From positions 62,001 through 126,000 of the forward strand of contig NZ_CP111041.1 in the NCBI RefSeq assembly GCF_026248685.1: DNA of 64,000 nt. Reading direction: 5' to 3'. Made by a program: the position numbers and the translations under genes. The DNA comes from Haladaptatus caseinilyticus. Lineage in GTDB: Archaea; Halobacteriota; Halobacteria; Halobacteriales; Haladaptataceae. The notes under the pieces are model-generated. The model saw only the letters and a list, made by a program, of their open reading frames with translations, searched no databases and was not told the origin of the DNA. Below are positions 25,587 to 34,857 of this stretch, in pieces; positions within the stretch are counted from its first letter, which is position 1, and every line of letters begins with the position of its first letter.

Positions 25587-26216
25587 ATGGCAGACAACAC
25601 TAGTAAACAGAGTGGAATATTTGGGTCAGTGAAAACACATGTCAGTTCGGATTTTTCATCGACGACGACATGGGTACTGATTCCAGTAGGAATAGGACTT
25701 AACGCCACTGGTGATTTCATTGCGAATACGCTCAAATTACCATTGTTCCTCGACAACATCGGAACAGTACTTCTGGCAATTCTCGTCGGACCATGGGCGG
25801 CCGCTCTGACGGGCGGTCTGAGCAACATCATCAGCGGAATGATCGGTAATCCGGTGCAAATGGCATTCGTCCTTACACCGGTCGCAATGGGACTCGTTGG
25901 GGGTTATCTGGCCCGTCGGGGATGGTTCTCCAATGCAAAGAAGGTGATCGTACCCGGTATTCTTCTCGGTCTCACCTCGGTTATCTTTTCGGTTCCAGTC
26001 GTGGTCATGGTGTTCGGTGGTGTCACAGGCGCTGGAATGAGCGTAATAACGAGTCTCTTTGTCGCATCCGGTCTAAACATCGTGGTAAGCGCCCTGATCT
26101 CGCAATTAATAGTTGACCTTATCGATAAAACGATCATGGCATATGCAGCGTACTTCATCGCTCAGTCCGTTCCCAAGCGGTACCTCCCAGAGCAGGGGCA
26201 GAAAGTACTCTCCTGA
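25587..26216 (+). CDS. ecfS: ECF transporter S component (substrate-binding membrane protein)
   Basis: The 209-residue protein has about six membrane segments. Its pattern LPLFLDNIGTVLLAILVGP, then AALTGGLSNIISGMIGNP, is seen in ECF S components and related small membrane receptors. The genes for T, A-A' and this protein surround a nucleoside hydrolase, so it probably binds a nucleoside or glycoside ligand. TTTTTATTATC about 40 bases upstream may be its promoter. A lone S component in this place gives the system a dedicated rather than shared receptor. Confidence 0.8.
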   Translation: MADNTSKQSGIFGSVKTHVSSDFSSTTTWVLIPVGIGLNATGDFIANTLKLPLFLDNIGTVLLAILVGPWAAALTGGLSNIISGMIGNPVQMAFVLTPVAMGLVGGYLARRGWFSNAKKVIVPGILLGLTSVIFSVPVVVMVFGGVTGAGMSVITSLFVASGLNIVVSALISQLIVDLIDKTIMAYAAYFIAQSVPKRYLPEQGQKVLS

Positions 26217-27724
26217 AACTCGGAGATTTCCATTGGAACCCTGCTCAAACGTGCTTCGGAACTCCGGATTAGGATCCTAGAAGAAATGGTTAATATTGTA
26301 CAAGAAGGTGTACTCTCTGAGAATCGTTTTTTGAGAAAGTGGATTTTCATCTGACCACACGACGGTGAACTACGGTGTCTATGTTGACGGGTTGAGCCAC
26401 GTACTCCGCACGGAACTTCACCGGACGGATCAATACTGTCCATCGAGTCGTCTGCATAGTAACGAACCGAACATGGTAAACGCACCTGGACGTTCGGAAT
26501 TAGTTGATATTTGTAGCTCATGAGTGTGGGTGAGTGGAACGTCGCCTACGACACACCAGAACAGGAATTAAAATCGGTCATTGCAACCCGATCCTTTCCA
26601 ATCAGATAATGCTAATTTCGGCGAATTTTGAATGCTGATTCATACTTTAACCACAATATAACCCTATTCAGTTTGTTGGTTAGTTAATTTATTTTATCAC
26701 TATTATTATTAAAATAAAAGTGTCTTTGAAAATAATTATTTCCGATTCTTGGTCGCGATACATACACTGGTCGCCGGTAATTATTTTTATAATATTGGAT
26801 GATTTCGGGGGATGTATTTCTCGAGGATCGACTCTCTGTCTCCAATATTTTCCCGAATTTTTCTCATACGTGCTCTTATGGCGAATTCATTGCCCATCGC
26901 CCGTTTAGTTTGATAAATATCAGCGGCCGCTGTCCGATTGTTCTAGTCCTATGCGGTGCAAATAGATTCCGAGCTCTCGAGCATTGTGGACGACAGTTCG
27001 TAGCATCTCACTGTCTTATTTCTGGAATTATTAACGATGAATTCGGCAGTAAATCGGTAGGACGGGAGATTGGCTGGTTCCGGTATCGGGCTGTCTACTA
27101 ACCAACAATTAATCGTGCAATGGTGTCGTTTTGCTGGTTAACCTTCATTGCAGATCATGTGCAAATATCTATCGTAACTAAATAAATTGCTGTCGATCAT
27201 TTCGACCATCAGATAGAAATGGATTGATTGCAGTACATTGACCTCATAAACGGCAATACAACATCCCGACCTCCAATTCAATCTGTTCGCAGCTCATGTT
27301 GCGGACTTTATAGCTAACAATTTCAGCGTCCACCGTTAAACAATGCAATGAGAGTGTGGGCAAGGTAAACTATCGTCCCGTGAATAAGCGTCTGGCTCAG
27401 GAGTTTTTTGGGATGTTGGTTTTAAGGAAATAAATGGGCCATAGAGCACTGAGAGATAAAAATCGCGAGGAAGTGAGTATATACTGCTCTATGTTGTGGC
27501 TAAAGTTCGTCGAATCGTACACCGTCTTCAAATTATAAGCGGAAGTAGAACCCCCCGGGATCCCCGAATCAATCTGTGGGCAGGTTGTAGTGGGTAGTTT
27601 TGGTTTAGTAATGGTCTGACGTCAGGCAGATAAATTGCTCATGAAACCCATTTTGAAATTCAAAATGGAATATGGGACTATTTTTAAATACTCACCCAAA
27701 GTATACTACAACGAGTTGACTACA
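26217..27724. other. AT-rich gene-free region
   Basis: About 1.5 kb without a recognisable gene; the longest open frame (about 100 codons near 26800) has no coding character. It contains an inverted pair, TTTGTTGGTTAG near 26672 and CTAACCAACAA near 27097, and repeat copy B (27526-27580). It separates the catabolic island from lipoprotein genes. Confidence 0.45.
27526..27580 (+). repeat. Dispersed ~57-bp repeat, copy B
   Basis: Contains CTTCAAATTATAAGCGGAAG, then ACCCCCCGGGATCCCCGAAT and CAATCTGTGGG. It is the best-preserved copy together with those at 10181 and 28366, and lies about 145 bp before a Tat lipoprotein gene. Confidence 0.6.
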
Positions 27725-28132
27725 ATGGAAATTTCTCGCCGTTCATTCATGCATGTTGGTGGTGTTGCTGGCGTTGCCACTATCTCTGGCTGTTCGCTTC
27801 TCTCTGGAAGGACTTCCCCTCCGTCGGGGTCAATCATTGTCGAAAACAATGATTCACTTCCACATCTGGTCGCATTTTCAATTCTTAATGGACCTCAAAC
27901 AGCCCCAGAGGTAGAGTCGAATGGAAACGGAACCACTTCAATAGAACCTGATTCTGAACACATCTATAAAAATGTGCTCACAAAATCTGGGAATTACAAT
28001 ATAAAAGCGACAGTTGACTCGGGAAACCCGATTCGAATCACAGTAGATCCATCTGCGGGTTCTGATGGTTCTATAATCCGCCTTTCGGTGAACGAATCTG
28101 GTTCACTAAACTATACTGTTGAACGTCGATAA
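27725..28132 (+). CDS. Small Tat lipoprotein of unknown function
   Basis: The 135-residue protein begins with a Tat lipoprotein signal: the twin arginine in ISRRSFMHVGG, a hydrophobic stretch and the lipobox TISGC with Cys near 23. The mature part is Ser/Gly/Asn-rich and predicted all-beta (GSIIVENNDSLPHLVAFSIL and the tail IIRLSVNESGSLNYTVERR). I do not recognise a family. The start at 27725 sits directly before the signal. It would be exported folded and anchored to the outer face of the membrane. Confidence 0.7.
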   Translation: MEISRRSFMHVGGVAGVATISGCSLLSGRTSPPSGSIIVENNDSLPHLVAFSILNGPQTAPEVESNGNGTTSIEPDSEHIYKNVLTKSGNYNIKATVDSGNPIRITVDPSAGSDGSIIRLSVNESGSLNYTVERR

Positions 28133-28768
28133 GGACGTGAAACAGGATACCGTCTGTCGGAAAGCCTTCGATGCAAGATTAGGATGAAAGTAGTTATCCC
28201 CCGAGATCAAGGCAATCATAAATCCCCACGTGCTGCAGGCCAACCCTCGGAGCGATTTTAACTACAACAGCAAAATACGAACGGGAATGGAATCGAATAT
28301 AATTGAGTCGATGAGTGCCGTTGAACTGTGAGCGGCCAATCAAAGGGTGAAAACCACTACTCATGAAAATCAACAGCGGAATTGAAATCACCCCGGGATC
28401 CCCGAATCGATCTGTGCGCAACGCGTTCTCACCCCGAACTGGCTGATCTGAGATGGTTGTACCGAACGACTCGTACGCTATCGACACTCGAAAGTCGTTA
28501 AACATCCCGAATAGTGCAGTAGTGGTGACTGCGGCGGTACCCTCCGCGTCAAGGAGGCTTCCGAATGAGGCACGAACGCTGCCAATGTGGGGTTCAACTG
28601 TAGCGTACAGTGAAATATCCGTTCCATACCTCTCGACAAATAGATGACCGACATGGATCTCTCCGACACTTTTGAATCAATCCGTGCGCTGATCATCGTC
28701 TAAATTTAGTGAAGAGCAACATTCTCTCCAGAAAACTTATAGCAAGAAGTGAAGTAGGCGGGAACGAA
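28133..28768. other. Intergenic region with repeat copies
   Basis: No credible gene. It contains repeat copy C (28366-28420), and a second partial copy near 28672-28690 reads TTTGAATCAATCCGTGCGCT. This suggests the repeat or its flanks were duplicated nearby. Confidence 0.45.
28366..28420 (+). repeat. Dispersed ~57-bp repeat, copy C
   Basis: Contains CAACAGCGGAATTGAAATC, then CACCCCGGGATCCCCGAATC and GATCTGTGCGCA. The right half closely matches copies A and B. Confidence 0.55.
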
Positions 28769-29383
28769 ATGGCTCAGCAGTGGTCCCGACGTGCAGTTCT
28801 CAGCCTGTGCGGAATTTCTGCTGTCTCGCTTGGTGGTTGTACAGCACTTGGGGACAGTAAGAATGAGGACAGTAAGAATGAGGACAGTAAGAATGAGGAC
28901 AGTAAGAATGAGGACAGTAAGAATGAGGACAGTAAGAATGAGGACAGTAAGAATGCTCAACCGCTTACCGAGAAGTATGAGGAGACGCTTGAGCTCGAGG
29001 AGCCAATCACATACGAGCATGACCACCTACAGCTCTCAGGGCCAGAGAACCCGGTTACTACAGGAGAAACGATCGAGTTTACCGTTACAAACACGAGTAC
29101 GACCGAGATTTCGCTCGGCTGCCACAACCCGTGGACGCTTCAACAGCAGAAAAATGGTCGGTGGCGCGAGATGATGTGGACGACAAGCAATGTGTTCCTT
29201 GCGTGTTTAACCACCCTCAAACCCGGCGACTCCATCACCGAAACCGTCACGCTGGGACGCTCGGCACTCGAAACCAAAAGTGAGATCATTAAACACGAAT
29301 TCGTCCCTGGGTTGTATCGGTTCGTATTGCTTGCGACTGACCCCTTCTTCGCGATCAACTTCCGTATAAAACCGTCTAAATGA
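28769..29383 (+). CDS. Tat lipoprotein with DSKNE tandem repeat
   Basis: The 204-residue protein has a Tat lipoprotein signal (WSRRAVLSLCG, lipobox SLGGC). Next comes a spacer of six DSKNE pentapeptides plus a partial seventh. The C-terminal beta-sandwich-like domain contains VTTGETIEFTVTNTSTTEI and GCHNPWTLQQQKNGRWREM. The domain resembles the immunoglobulin-like fold used in many haloarchaeal surface lipoproteins; function is unknown. The ATG at 28769 precedes the signal. A truncated second copy of the C-terminal domain lies at 38757. The spacer is encoded by a perfect minisatellite and probably varies in length between strains. Confidence 0.8.
   Translation: MAQQWSRRAVLSLCGISAVSLGGCTALGDSKNEDSKNEDSKNEDSKNEDSKNEDSKNEDSKNAQPLTEKYEETLELEEPITYEHDHLQLSGPENPVTTGETIEFTVTNTSTTEISLGCHNPWTLQQQKNGRWREMMWTTSNVFLACLTTLKPGDSITETVTLGRSALETKSEIIKHEFVPGLYRFVLLATDPFFAINFRIKPSK
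28853..28955 (+). repeat. 15-bp minisatellite inside a lipoprotein gene
   Basis: Six perfect head-to-tail copies of GACAGTAAGAATGAG, plus a 13-base partial seventh. The 15-base period keeps the frame, so copy-number change would lengthen or shorten the surface-exposed acidic spacer without breaking the gene. Confidence 0.95.
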
Positions 29384-29646
29384 TGGTTTGTGCGTCGTTC
29401 GCTCAACATCTGGCCTGTTCTCAATCGATACAGGTACTCACGGAGATTAGTATATTATACTAACTTGGATGTATCTACATTCAATCTAGCTGGCAATTCT
29501 TCATGACGTGTTCTCGCGACGTGTCTGGTATGCGCCGTGAGACGTCCCTCTTCGATGCGCTCCAGAGCTAGCTTGCGACTGCTCGATGCAATTGACAATA
29601 CCCCTACTAACGAAGACAGACATGAAGGATGACCCCGATTTCCTGC

Positions 29647-29706
29647 CGCCTAAACCTATTCGTGGAAGTGCACCCACCCCAGGACCCCCAAGAGATCTAT
29701 GTGCAG
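29647..29706 (+). repeat. Dispersed ~57-bp repeat, copy E
   Basis: Diverged copy with CGCCTAAACCTATTCGTGGAAG, shortened here to its core GTGGAAGTGCACCCACCCC, then AGGACCCCCAAGAGATC and TATGTGCAG. Weaker than A-C but colinear. Confidence 0.4.
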
Positions 29707-29776
29707 TTCGTAGTGGTTGAACGATCTCTTTCACGTCAGGACAAGAGATTTACTGTAGCCCGTTTCAGAATTCATC

Positions 29777-30010
29777 ATGAATTCACCTCCTCGCTCACAG
29801 AAACTTGGTGTTCTTGGTATCATTAGCGGTTGTGTCATGATTTGGTTTTCATTTCAGCCAGAGAATATGCTGTGTCCACACGAACGGATAATACCAGCCT
29901 GCAATCCGAACTTCTTCTATCTCATTCCCGGGATACTCGTCGTTCTTATCGGAATCAGTGTTTTCGTATTTCAATATCAACGGGGGTTCTACAAATCCAT
30001 GAAAAGCTAG
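29777..30010 (+). CDS. Small two-segment membrane protein
   Basis: The 77-residue product has two hydrophobic segments: LGVLGIISGCVMIWFSF (about 10-26) and FFYLIPGILVVLIGISVFVF (about 46-65). Between them is a loop with two Cys residues (MLCPHERIIPACNP). The tail is short and basic. I do not recognise a family. Hydrophobic patterning and lack of a competing frame support it being real. It stands alone, with poorly coding sequence on both sides. Confidence 0.5.
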   Translation: MNSPPRSQKLGVLGIISGCVMIWFSFQPENMLCPHERIIPACNPNFFYLIPGILVVLIGISVFVFQYQRGFYKSMKS

Positions 30011-30463
30011 GTCTGAAAGGTGCGCTATCTAATGAATTCGAAGCCGCTTTTTGCCCTATATCTTATATTGAGCAGTAGGTACGGACTCATCGCAGATATC
30101 AATGAGGGCACTTGAATCTCACAGACCACCAGTATACAATCTCTATCGACGACATGATTGTGGAGGAACTAAATCCCTGCACCAACCCTCACCACGTCCA
30201 GCAGAACGTCTTCTACGAATACTTGGCTACAGTCAAGAACGCATCTTCACTATCATTCTTTCCTGTCGCCGAATACTCGTGCGAGAGTAGCGGGATAAAT
30301 AGAATGGTGGCTCCGATCCATACGTCGTTATCTTGTATTGTCAAGGCGACCTCGCGATGACGGTCTTTACGGAATCCAGTAAATGCTTTGTGGTAATGTA
30401 TGAAAATAAAATATATTTATAATATAGAAAATATTATCTAATACCTTCTGAAAAACTATATTG
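30011..30463. other. Intergenic region upstream of ABC genes
   Basis: No recognised gene. A short frame near 30112-30360 has no clear coding character. The end of the interval is very AT-rich, with ATATTTATAATATAG at about 30411-30425, the likely promoter of the ABC pair. Confidence 0.4.
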
Positions 30464-31420
30464 ATGTCTTCCACAATCAAACTTCGGAACCTTCACAAGC
30501 GTTACGGAGATCTCGTTGCCCTTCGCGGTATTGATCTTACTGTCAGAGAAGGAGAGATATTTGGCTTTCTAGGGCCCAATGGCGCTGGAAAGTCAACCAC
30601 TATCGACATCATTCTCGACTATGTCCGTCCAACCGATGGGATTGCTCGTGTGCTTGGCTATGATGCACAGCAGGAGAGTCAAGCAGTTCATCAGCGGACT
30701 GGCGTTCTCCCGGATGCTGTCCACCTCTTCGATGTTTTAACTGCGCGCCAGCATCTTTGGTTTGCTATTGAGTCAAAGAACGCAGACGATGACCCCGAGG
30801 TTCTGCTCAATCGCGTTGGTCTTACAGATGCTGCTGACCGAAAAGTCGGCGACTATTCGAAGGGGATGACGCAACGCCTTCTTCTTGCAATGGCATTAGT
30901 CGGTGAGCCAGAGTTACTCATTCTTGATGAACCGTCCTCAGGCCTTGATCCCAACGGTGCCCGGGAAATGCGTGAAATTGTTCGAGAAGAGGCCAATCGT
31001 GGCGCAACGGTCTTTTTCTCGAGCCACATCCTTGACCAAGTCGAAGCGGTATGTGACCGCGTAGGGATCCTTAATGATGGGCGTCTTGTGGCTAAGGATA
31101 GTGCTCAAAACCTTCGAAATCGTCTTGGTAGTGAGTCGATTCTTCGAGTGAGCACAGACGACGTTACGTCGCAGGCTCTCGATGCTCTCCGGTCTCTTTC
31201 TGGTGTGTCCCATGTTTCCGTCAATGGACATGAGATCGCTGTTTCCTGTACCGACGACGCTCAGGTTACCGTGCTTGACGTCCTTCGTGACGCGGGAGCC
31301 ACTGTGAATCGATTTGAAACAGAACGTGCACCATTGGAAGATCTGTTCAGTGCCTACACTGATACTGAATCGCCCACTACAGAGGACAGCCTGACTCATC
31401 AGGCAGAGGTACGCCAATGA
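30464..31420 (+). CDS. ABC transporter ATP-binding protein
   Basis: A 318-residue ABC-2 exporter type ATPase, with Walker A GPNGAGKST near 40, Q-loop GVLPD, signature YSKGMTQRL, Walker B LLILDEPSSGLD and H-loop SSHI. A C-terminal extension of about 90 residues resembles the DUF4162-type domain of CcmA/NatA-like proteins. The ATG at 30464 is used rather than the TTG at 30461. It overlaps the permease gene by four bases. It would power export of an unknown substrate, perhaps a lipid, peptide or drug. Confidence 0.93.
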   Translation: MSSTIKLRNLHKRYGDLVALRGIDLTVREGEIFGFLGPNGAGKSTTIDIILDYVRPTDGIARVLGYDAQQESQAVHQRTGVLPDAVHLFDVLTARQHLWFAIESKNADDDPEVLLNRVGLTDAADRKVGDYSKGMTQRLLLAMALVGEPELLILDEPSSGLDPNGAREMREIVREEANRGATVFFSSHILDQVEAVCDRVGILNDGRLVAKDSAQNLRNRLGSESILRVSTDDVTSQALDALRSLSGVSHVSVNGHEIAVSCTDDAQVTVLDVLRDAGATVNRFETERAPLEDLFSAYTDTESPTTEDSLTHQAEVRQ

Positions 31421-32235
31421 GCACGTGGATGGTTGCAAAGCGAGAGATTCTTGAAGCTTATCACTCGAAGTTGGTGCGGTGTATCGGGGGGTTGTTTATA
31501 TTCATCCTGGCAGTTGTTGGACATGAAGGCTCACGAGGCGTCCATATGTATGCTGAGGTCGAGATATTACTCGCTCCAATGATCTTGCGCGTACTGATTC
31601 CATTAGCAGCCCTTGTGCTCGTCTTCAGCTCAATCGCTGGTAGGCGCGAGTCAGGAAGTCTGCGGTTGCTACTTGCGTACTCTCATTCGCGCGCTGATGT
31701 ATTCATTGGTACTTTTATCGGTCGTTGTATCATTTTTTGCGTGATTCTTGTTCTGAGTCTTTGTGCAGCAGCGATTACAAATACATGGTATAGTGGAAAC
31801 CTCCCATCAACCCTCTATGTCACACTCGCACTACTTAGTATGGTGTATGCTCTCACTACAACTGGAATCATTATTGGCATCTCTGCGTTTACACGGACAC
31901 GCGAGTGGGCACTTGGTGCTGGTCTTGGGCTGTATGTGTTTGTTATGTTTGGCTGGCAGTCTTTGACGAGGATGATCTGGAATCCCCGAATAGATGCTGG
32001 CGATCCGTCAATCTGGTTCTCACTTGTAAAGAATATTAATTTCTTCACAGCGTTTTTAACAGCGAAGAATCGATTCCTCATTCCATCGCACGGCGCTCGC
32101 CGTGACGAGTTAATGCGCGAGGCCGCTAGCGCTGCATTCTATCAGAGTGGCTGGTTTGCGCTCATGGTACTTGTTGCCTGGCCGACTCTCCTGTTAGCCC
32201 TTGGTTTATTGCAGTTCCGCCGTGCAGATCTCTAG
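31417..32235 (+). CDS. ABC-2 type permease
   Basis: The 272-residue protein has about six membrane segments, with the ABC-2 family pattern: a short cytoplasmic N-terminus, RRESGSLRLLLAYSHSRADV after segment two, and alternating hydrophobic segments to a C-terminal WFALMVLVAWPTLLLALGLL. It follows the ATPase with a four-base ATGA overlap. Together the two form a minimal exporter of the NosFY/NatAB class. Substrate unknown. Confidence 0.9.
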   Translation: MSTWMVAKREILEAYHSKLVRCIGGLFIFILAVVGHEGSRGVHMYAEVEILLAPMILRVLIPLAALVLVFSSIAGRRESGSLRLLLAYSHSRADVFIGTFIGRCIIFCVILVLSLCAAAITNTWYSGNLPSTLYVTLALLSMVYALTTTGIIIGISAFTRTREWALGAGLGLYVFVMFGWQSLTRMIWNPRIDAGDPSIWFSLVKNINFFTAFLTAKNRFLIPSHGARRDELMREAASAAFYQSGWFALMVLVAWPTLLLALGLLQFRRADL

Positions 32236-33124
32236 TGTACTTGATCGCCTGCCTAGTGTCGAAATCGGTTCTTTTGATCTGTCCACCATAGGATCTTTAG
32301 AGACACCTCACTCATCCTGTTTTCTCTGCGCCATCACAACACCGACAGCGACGAGAATCTTGCCAGTTTACTACAAATTCGACATCATTGTCGGGGCTGA
32401 AGGATTAAGACATATTCAATTTTGAACCGATACTGTTCCCAGCTGCTTAAAATCACAAGTAGAAGCAGACTCCCTGGGCACCCTTGAGTCGATCACGTGA
32501 ATTTTGCGGGACATATTTAGAGTGCCAATTGGCATTGATTTCGGTGATCGAATTTGGCTGCTCAGAACGATCCGGAAATGTAAATTATTTCTGATATTTC
32601 GGCCCGTTCCAAGGTGCATGATTGATTTGATAATCGAAGTAGAACGTGCGACGGCAGCGAGGTCGATTTTCGAAAATCGGTGTTTTTGGGTGGTTTACTT
32701 CCTGTGGGCAGTATAAGCAGAAGTGGACATCAGTAAAATCCGCTACCTTGACAAGCAACGTCGTTATCTCCATGCCAGTCTAACTACCAAGTAGAGAGAG
32801 GGGATATTAGCACATATCATTACTACCAGCGATCACGCAACCGACAGCACTTCGCCTGATTTTCTCGCTGAAGCGAACTTCTCCAACGAAATGTGAGGGA
32901 GACCATCGCCGCTGCTGTGCTTATTCTGTCCCACATTTCCTGATTCACTCTTACTCCAACCCTCGGTGAGCGGAGGCTCCTGATAGTGGTAACAGGTTTC
33001 TCTGCGGAGAGTAAGAGACGTCGACACTCTCTTCTCTCGACACGGACCTGCGTGGCAGACAGAGGAGTACTCACTGAAAACAGCGATATGATTATCCAAA
33101 TCAAGCACGTACTTTCTATATATA
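32236..33124. other. Gene-free region with repeat copies
   Basis: Nearly 0.9 kb without a credible gene. It contains diverged repeat copy F (32444-32500) and another core, TATAAGCAGAAGTGG, near 32714. The right end has TATATATAATG at the Usp start. Confidence 0.45.
32444..32500 (+). repeat. Dispersed ~57-bp repeat, copy F
   Basis: Diverged copy: GCTTAAAATCACAAGTAGAAG shortened to its core AATCACAAGTAGAAGC, then TCCCTGGGCACCCTTGAGTC and GATCACGTG. Alignment relies on spacing and the GGGCACCC-GAGTCGATC half. Confidence 0.35.
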
Positions 33125-33619
33125 ATGTTCTCCACACTTCTGTTACCAATCGATGGCAGCGATACTGCACAGAATGCAATCCCCTATGCATTGGAACTCG
33201 CCGAGCAGTATGAGATGGCTCTTCACATTGTGTCGGTGGTTGAGACCGATGGCACAGAGCCCGATGAAAAACGGATGGCCATGTATGAGGAGTTCGAAGT
33301 CGAAGCCAAACAAATGGTCGAAGACGTTATTGCACAAGCCGGACGCCGTGATATTCGCACCACGGCTGGTTCGATCGCAGAGGGGAAACCACAGCGAGCG
33401 ATCCTGCAATATGCCGCCGAGCAGGATGTCGATTTGATCGTGATGGGGACCCATGGGCGGAGTGGGTTTCGGCATGCACTACGGCGGAGCGTCACCGAGA
33501 AAGTCATTCGGCGGGCCGAAGCTCCAGTGCTTGCCATTCGGCTTGTCGACTCGGATCACAATGAAAACACTCACCAGAAGAGCGCAGAGAGGGTGTGCCG
33601 GTCTCTGATTCCTCTCTGA
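33125..33619 (+). CDS. UspA-family universal stress protein
   Basis: The 164-residue single-domain Usp has MFSTLLLPIDGSDTAQNAI at the start and the ATP-loop region IVMGTHGRSGFRHALRRSVTEKV. The last Gly of the G-x2-G-x9-G-S motif is Arg here, which may weaken ATP binding. The C-terminal PVLAIRLVDS ends the fold, followed by about 20 extra residues. ATATATAATG at the start codon indicates a very short leader. It stands alone upstream of the Bat/HalOD1 cluster. Confidence 0.9.
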   Translation: MFSTLLLPIDGSDTAQNAIPYALELAEQYEMALHIVSVVETDGTEPDEKRMAMYEEFEVEAKQMVEDVIAQAGRRDIRTTAGSIAEGKPQRAILQYAAEQDVDLIVMGTHGRSGFRHALRRSVTEKVIRRAEAPVLAIRLVDSDHNENTHQKSAERVCRSLIPL

Positions 33620-33742
33620 AAACGATAACCTGGTCCCATTATCTATTGGTACCGACCGCCATCCCTTATATAACAGGCGAAAGGATTAGCTTTGACCGAG
33701 TTAGTAGACTCATTCCTACGCCCTCAACACGGAGACCCGCCC

Positions 33743-34387
33743 ATGATCATCACCGATATCACGGTACCCGCCGACCAATTCGCCCTCGGCCGCCTGCTCG
33801 ACGAATACCCCGCCATCAAGATCGAACTCGAACGCCTCGTCCCACTCCAATCGGGCATCATCCCCTTATTCTGGGTTGAAGGTGGTGAGAGCGACGCCAT
33901 CGAAGCCACACTCCGAAATGATCCGCTGACACAGGACGTCCAGTTACTCACCGAAGCAGATGGTCGTCTGCTGTTTGAAATCGAATGGAGCCCGGACGTC
34001 AACCATCTCGTCCAACCCTTACTCGCGACGGATGCCGAGATACTCATCGCAGAAGGCACCGTCGATGCCTGGGAGTTCCGCCTGCAATTTCCGATCCGAC
34101 AGGCACTCACCGACTTTCTAACCCAATGTCGTGAACACGGCGTTGCAATTGAGCTTCGTCGGCTATACAATCCTACGCTTCCAGACGAGGGGGGCCAACT
34201 GACTGATGATCAGTATGAAATCATTGCAGCCGCCTATGAGCGCGGGTTTTGGAATATTCCGCGTGACGCCACCCTTGAAGACCTCGCTGCAGAGCTCAGT
34301 ATCAGTGGGAATTCAGCCTCCCAACGCCTTCGACGGGGGATTACTACCCTTGTCGCGGAAGTCTTGTTTCCGGATGCCACACAGTAG
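33743..34387 (+). CDS. Bat-like HTH_10 transcriptional regulator (1)
   Basis: About 214 residues. The N-terminal Bat-type sensor-like domain (about 1-145) contains DITVPADQFALGRLLDEYP and FEIEWSPDVNHLVQPLL. The HTH_10 domain (about 155-210) has LTDDQYEIIAAAYERGFWNI and LEDLAAELSISGNSASQRLR. This is the bacterio-opsin-activator architecture found in many haloarchaeal regulators, without PAS or GAF domains. The start at 33743 begins exactly at the domain. Targets unknown. Two paralogues lie at 35534 and 36649, and a broken one at 56333. Confidence 0.9.
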   Translation: MIITDITVPADQFALGRLLDEYPAIKIELERLVPLQSGIIPLFWVEGGESDAIEATLRNDPLTQDVQLLTEADGRLLFEIEWSPDVNHLVQPLLATDAEILIAEGTVDAWEFRLQFPIRQALTDFLTQCREHGVAIELRRLYNPTLPDEGGQLTDDQYEIIAAAYERGFWNIPRDATLEDLAAELSISGNSASQRLRRGITTLVAEVLFPDATQ

Positions 34388-34438
34388 CGGTGGAAGGTCG
34401 TTTGTGCCCAATCGGACATTCAGGTTTGCTTATAAATG

Positions 34439-34462
34439 ATGGGGGTTCATGACAACCCCCAT
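34439..34462 (+). terminator. GC-rich stem-loop between Bat and HalOD1 genes
   Basis: The arms GGGGGTT (34441-34447) and AACCCCC (34454-34460), extended by two flanking pairs, enclose a 6-base loop about 50 bases after the Bat-like gene. It is probably a transcript-end structure or a dyad regulatory element. Confidence 0.45.
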
Positions 34463-34587
34463 TAAGCCTGAGAGTGGCCCTTACCCCATCACGATACATA
34501 GAATACTCTGAAGAACACTCGGCCACGACCCGTGTCCCCCGCTCGCCAAGTAGCACACCGATAGACAACCCACTTCAGAGGATTATA

Positions 34588-34857
34588 ATGGACGACACCA
34601 ACGCTCAAACACCCCCGACCGATCCGCCTCGCACCACCCGCTCACCACAGACGCCAATTAGTACGCTTGTGATTCAAGCCGTCGCCGAAGCAGAGGAGTG
34701 CGATCCATCGATGGTCGCGCCGCCACTGTACGATGCGATTGATCCTGATGCACTCGATGCCCTCTATGCACGAGCATCGCCGCACATGGAGTTTGACTAC
34801 GCCGGCCACCACGTCGAAATCACGCCCGCCAGGAGAGTGACCGTTCAGCCGACATGA
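34588..34857 (+). CDS. HalOD1 output-domain protein (1)
   Basis: The 89-residue protein has a proline-rich N-terminus, then a HalOD1 domain: STLVIQAVAEAEECDPSMV, LYDAIDPDALDALYARA and FDYAGHHVEITPARRVTV. HalOD1 is a small haloarchaeal domain proposed as a signalling output module; its biochemical activity is unknown. It ends with ATGA overlapping the next small zinc-finger gene. Other copies in the window lie at 53119 and 54299. Confidence 0.85.
   Translation: MDDTNAQTPPTDPPRTTRSPQTPISTLVIQAVAEAEECDPSMVAPPLYDAIDPDALDALYARASPHMEFDYAGHHVEITPARRVTVQPT

Noticed and set aside
26799-27101. 100-codon frame in the AT-rich gap
   Set aside because: No motif or family resemblance; composition is like the surrounding non-coding DNA.
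28853-28955. Possible CRISPR array
   Set aside because: The units are contiguous 15-bp copies with no spacers and encode an in-frame peptide repeat, so this is a minisatellite.
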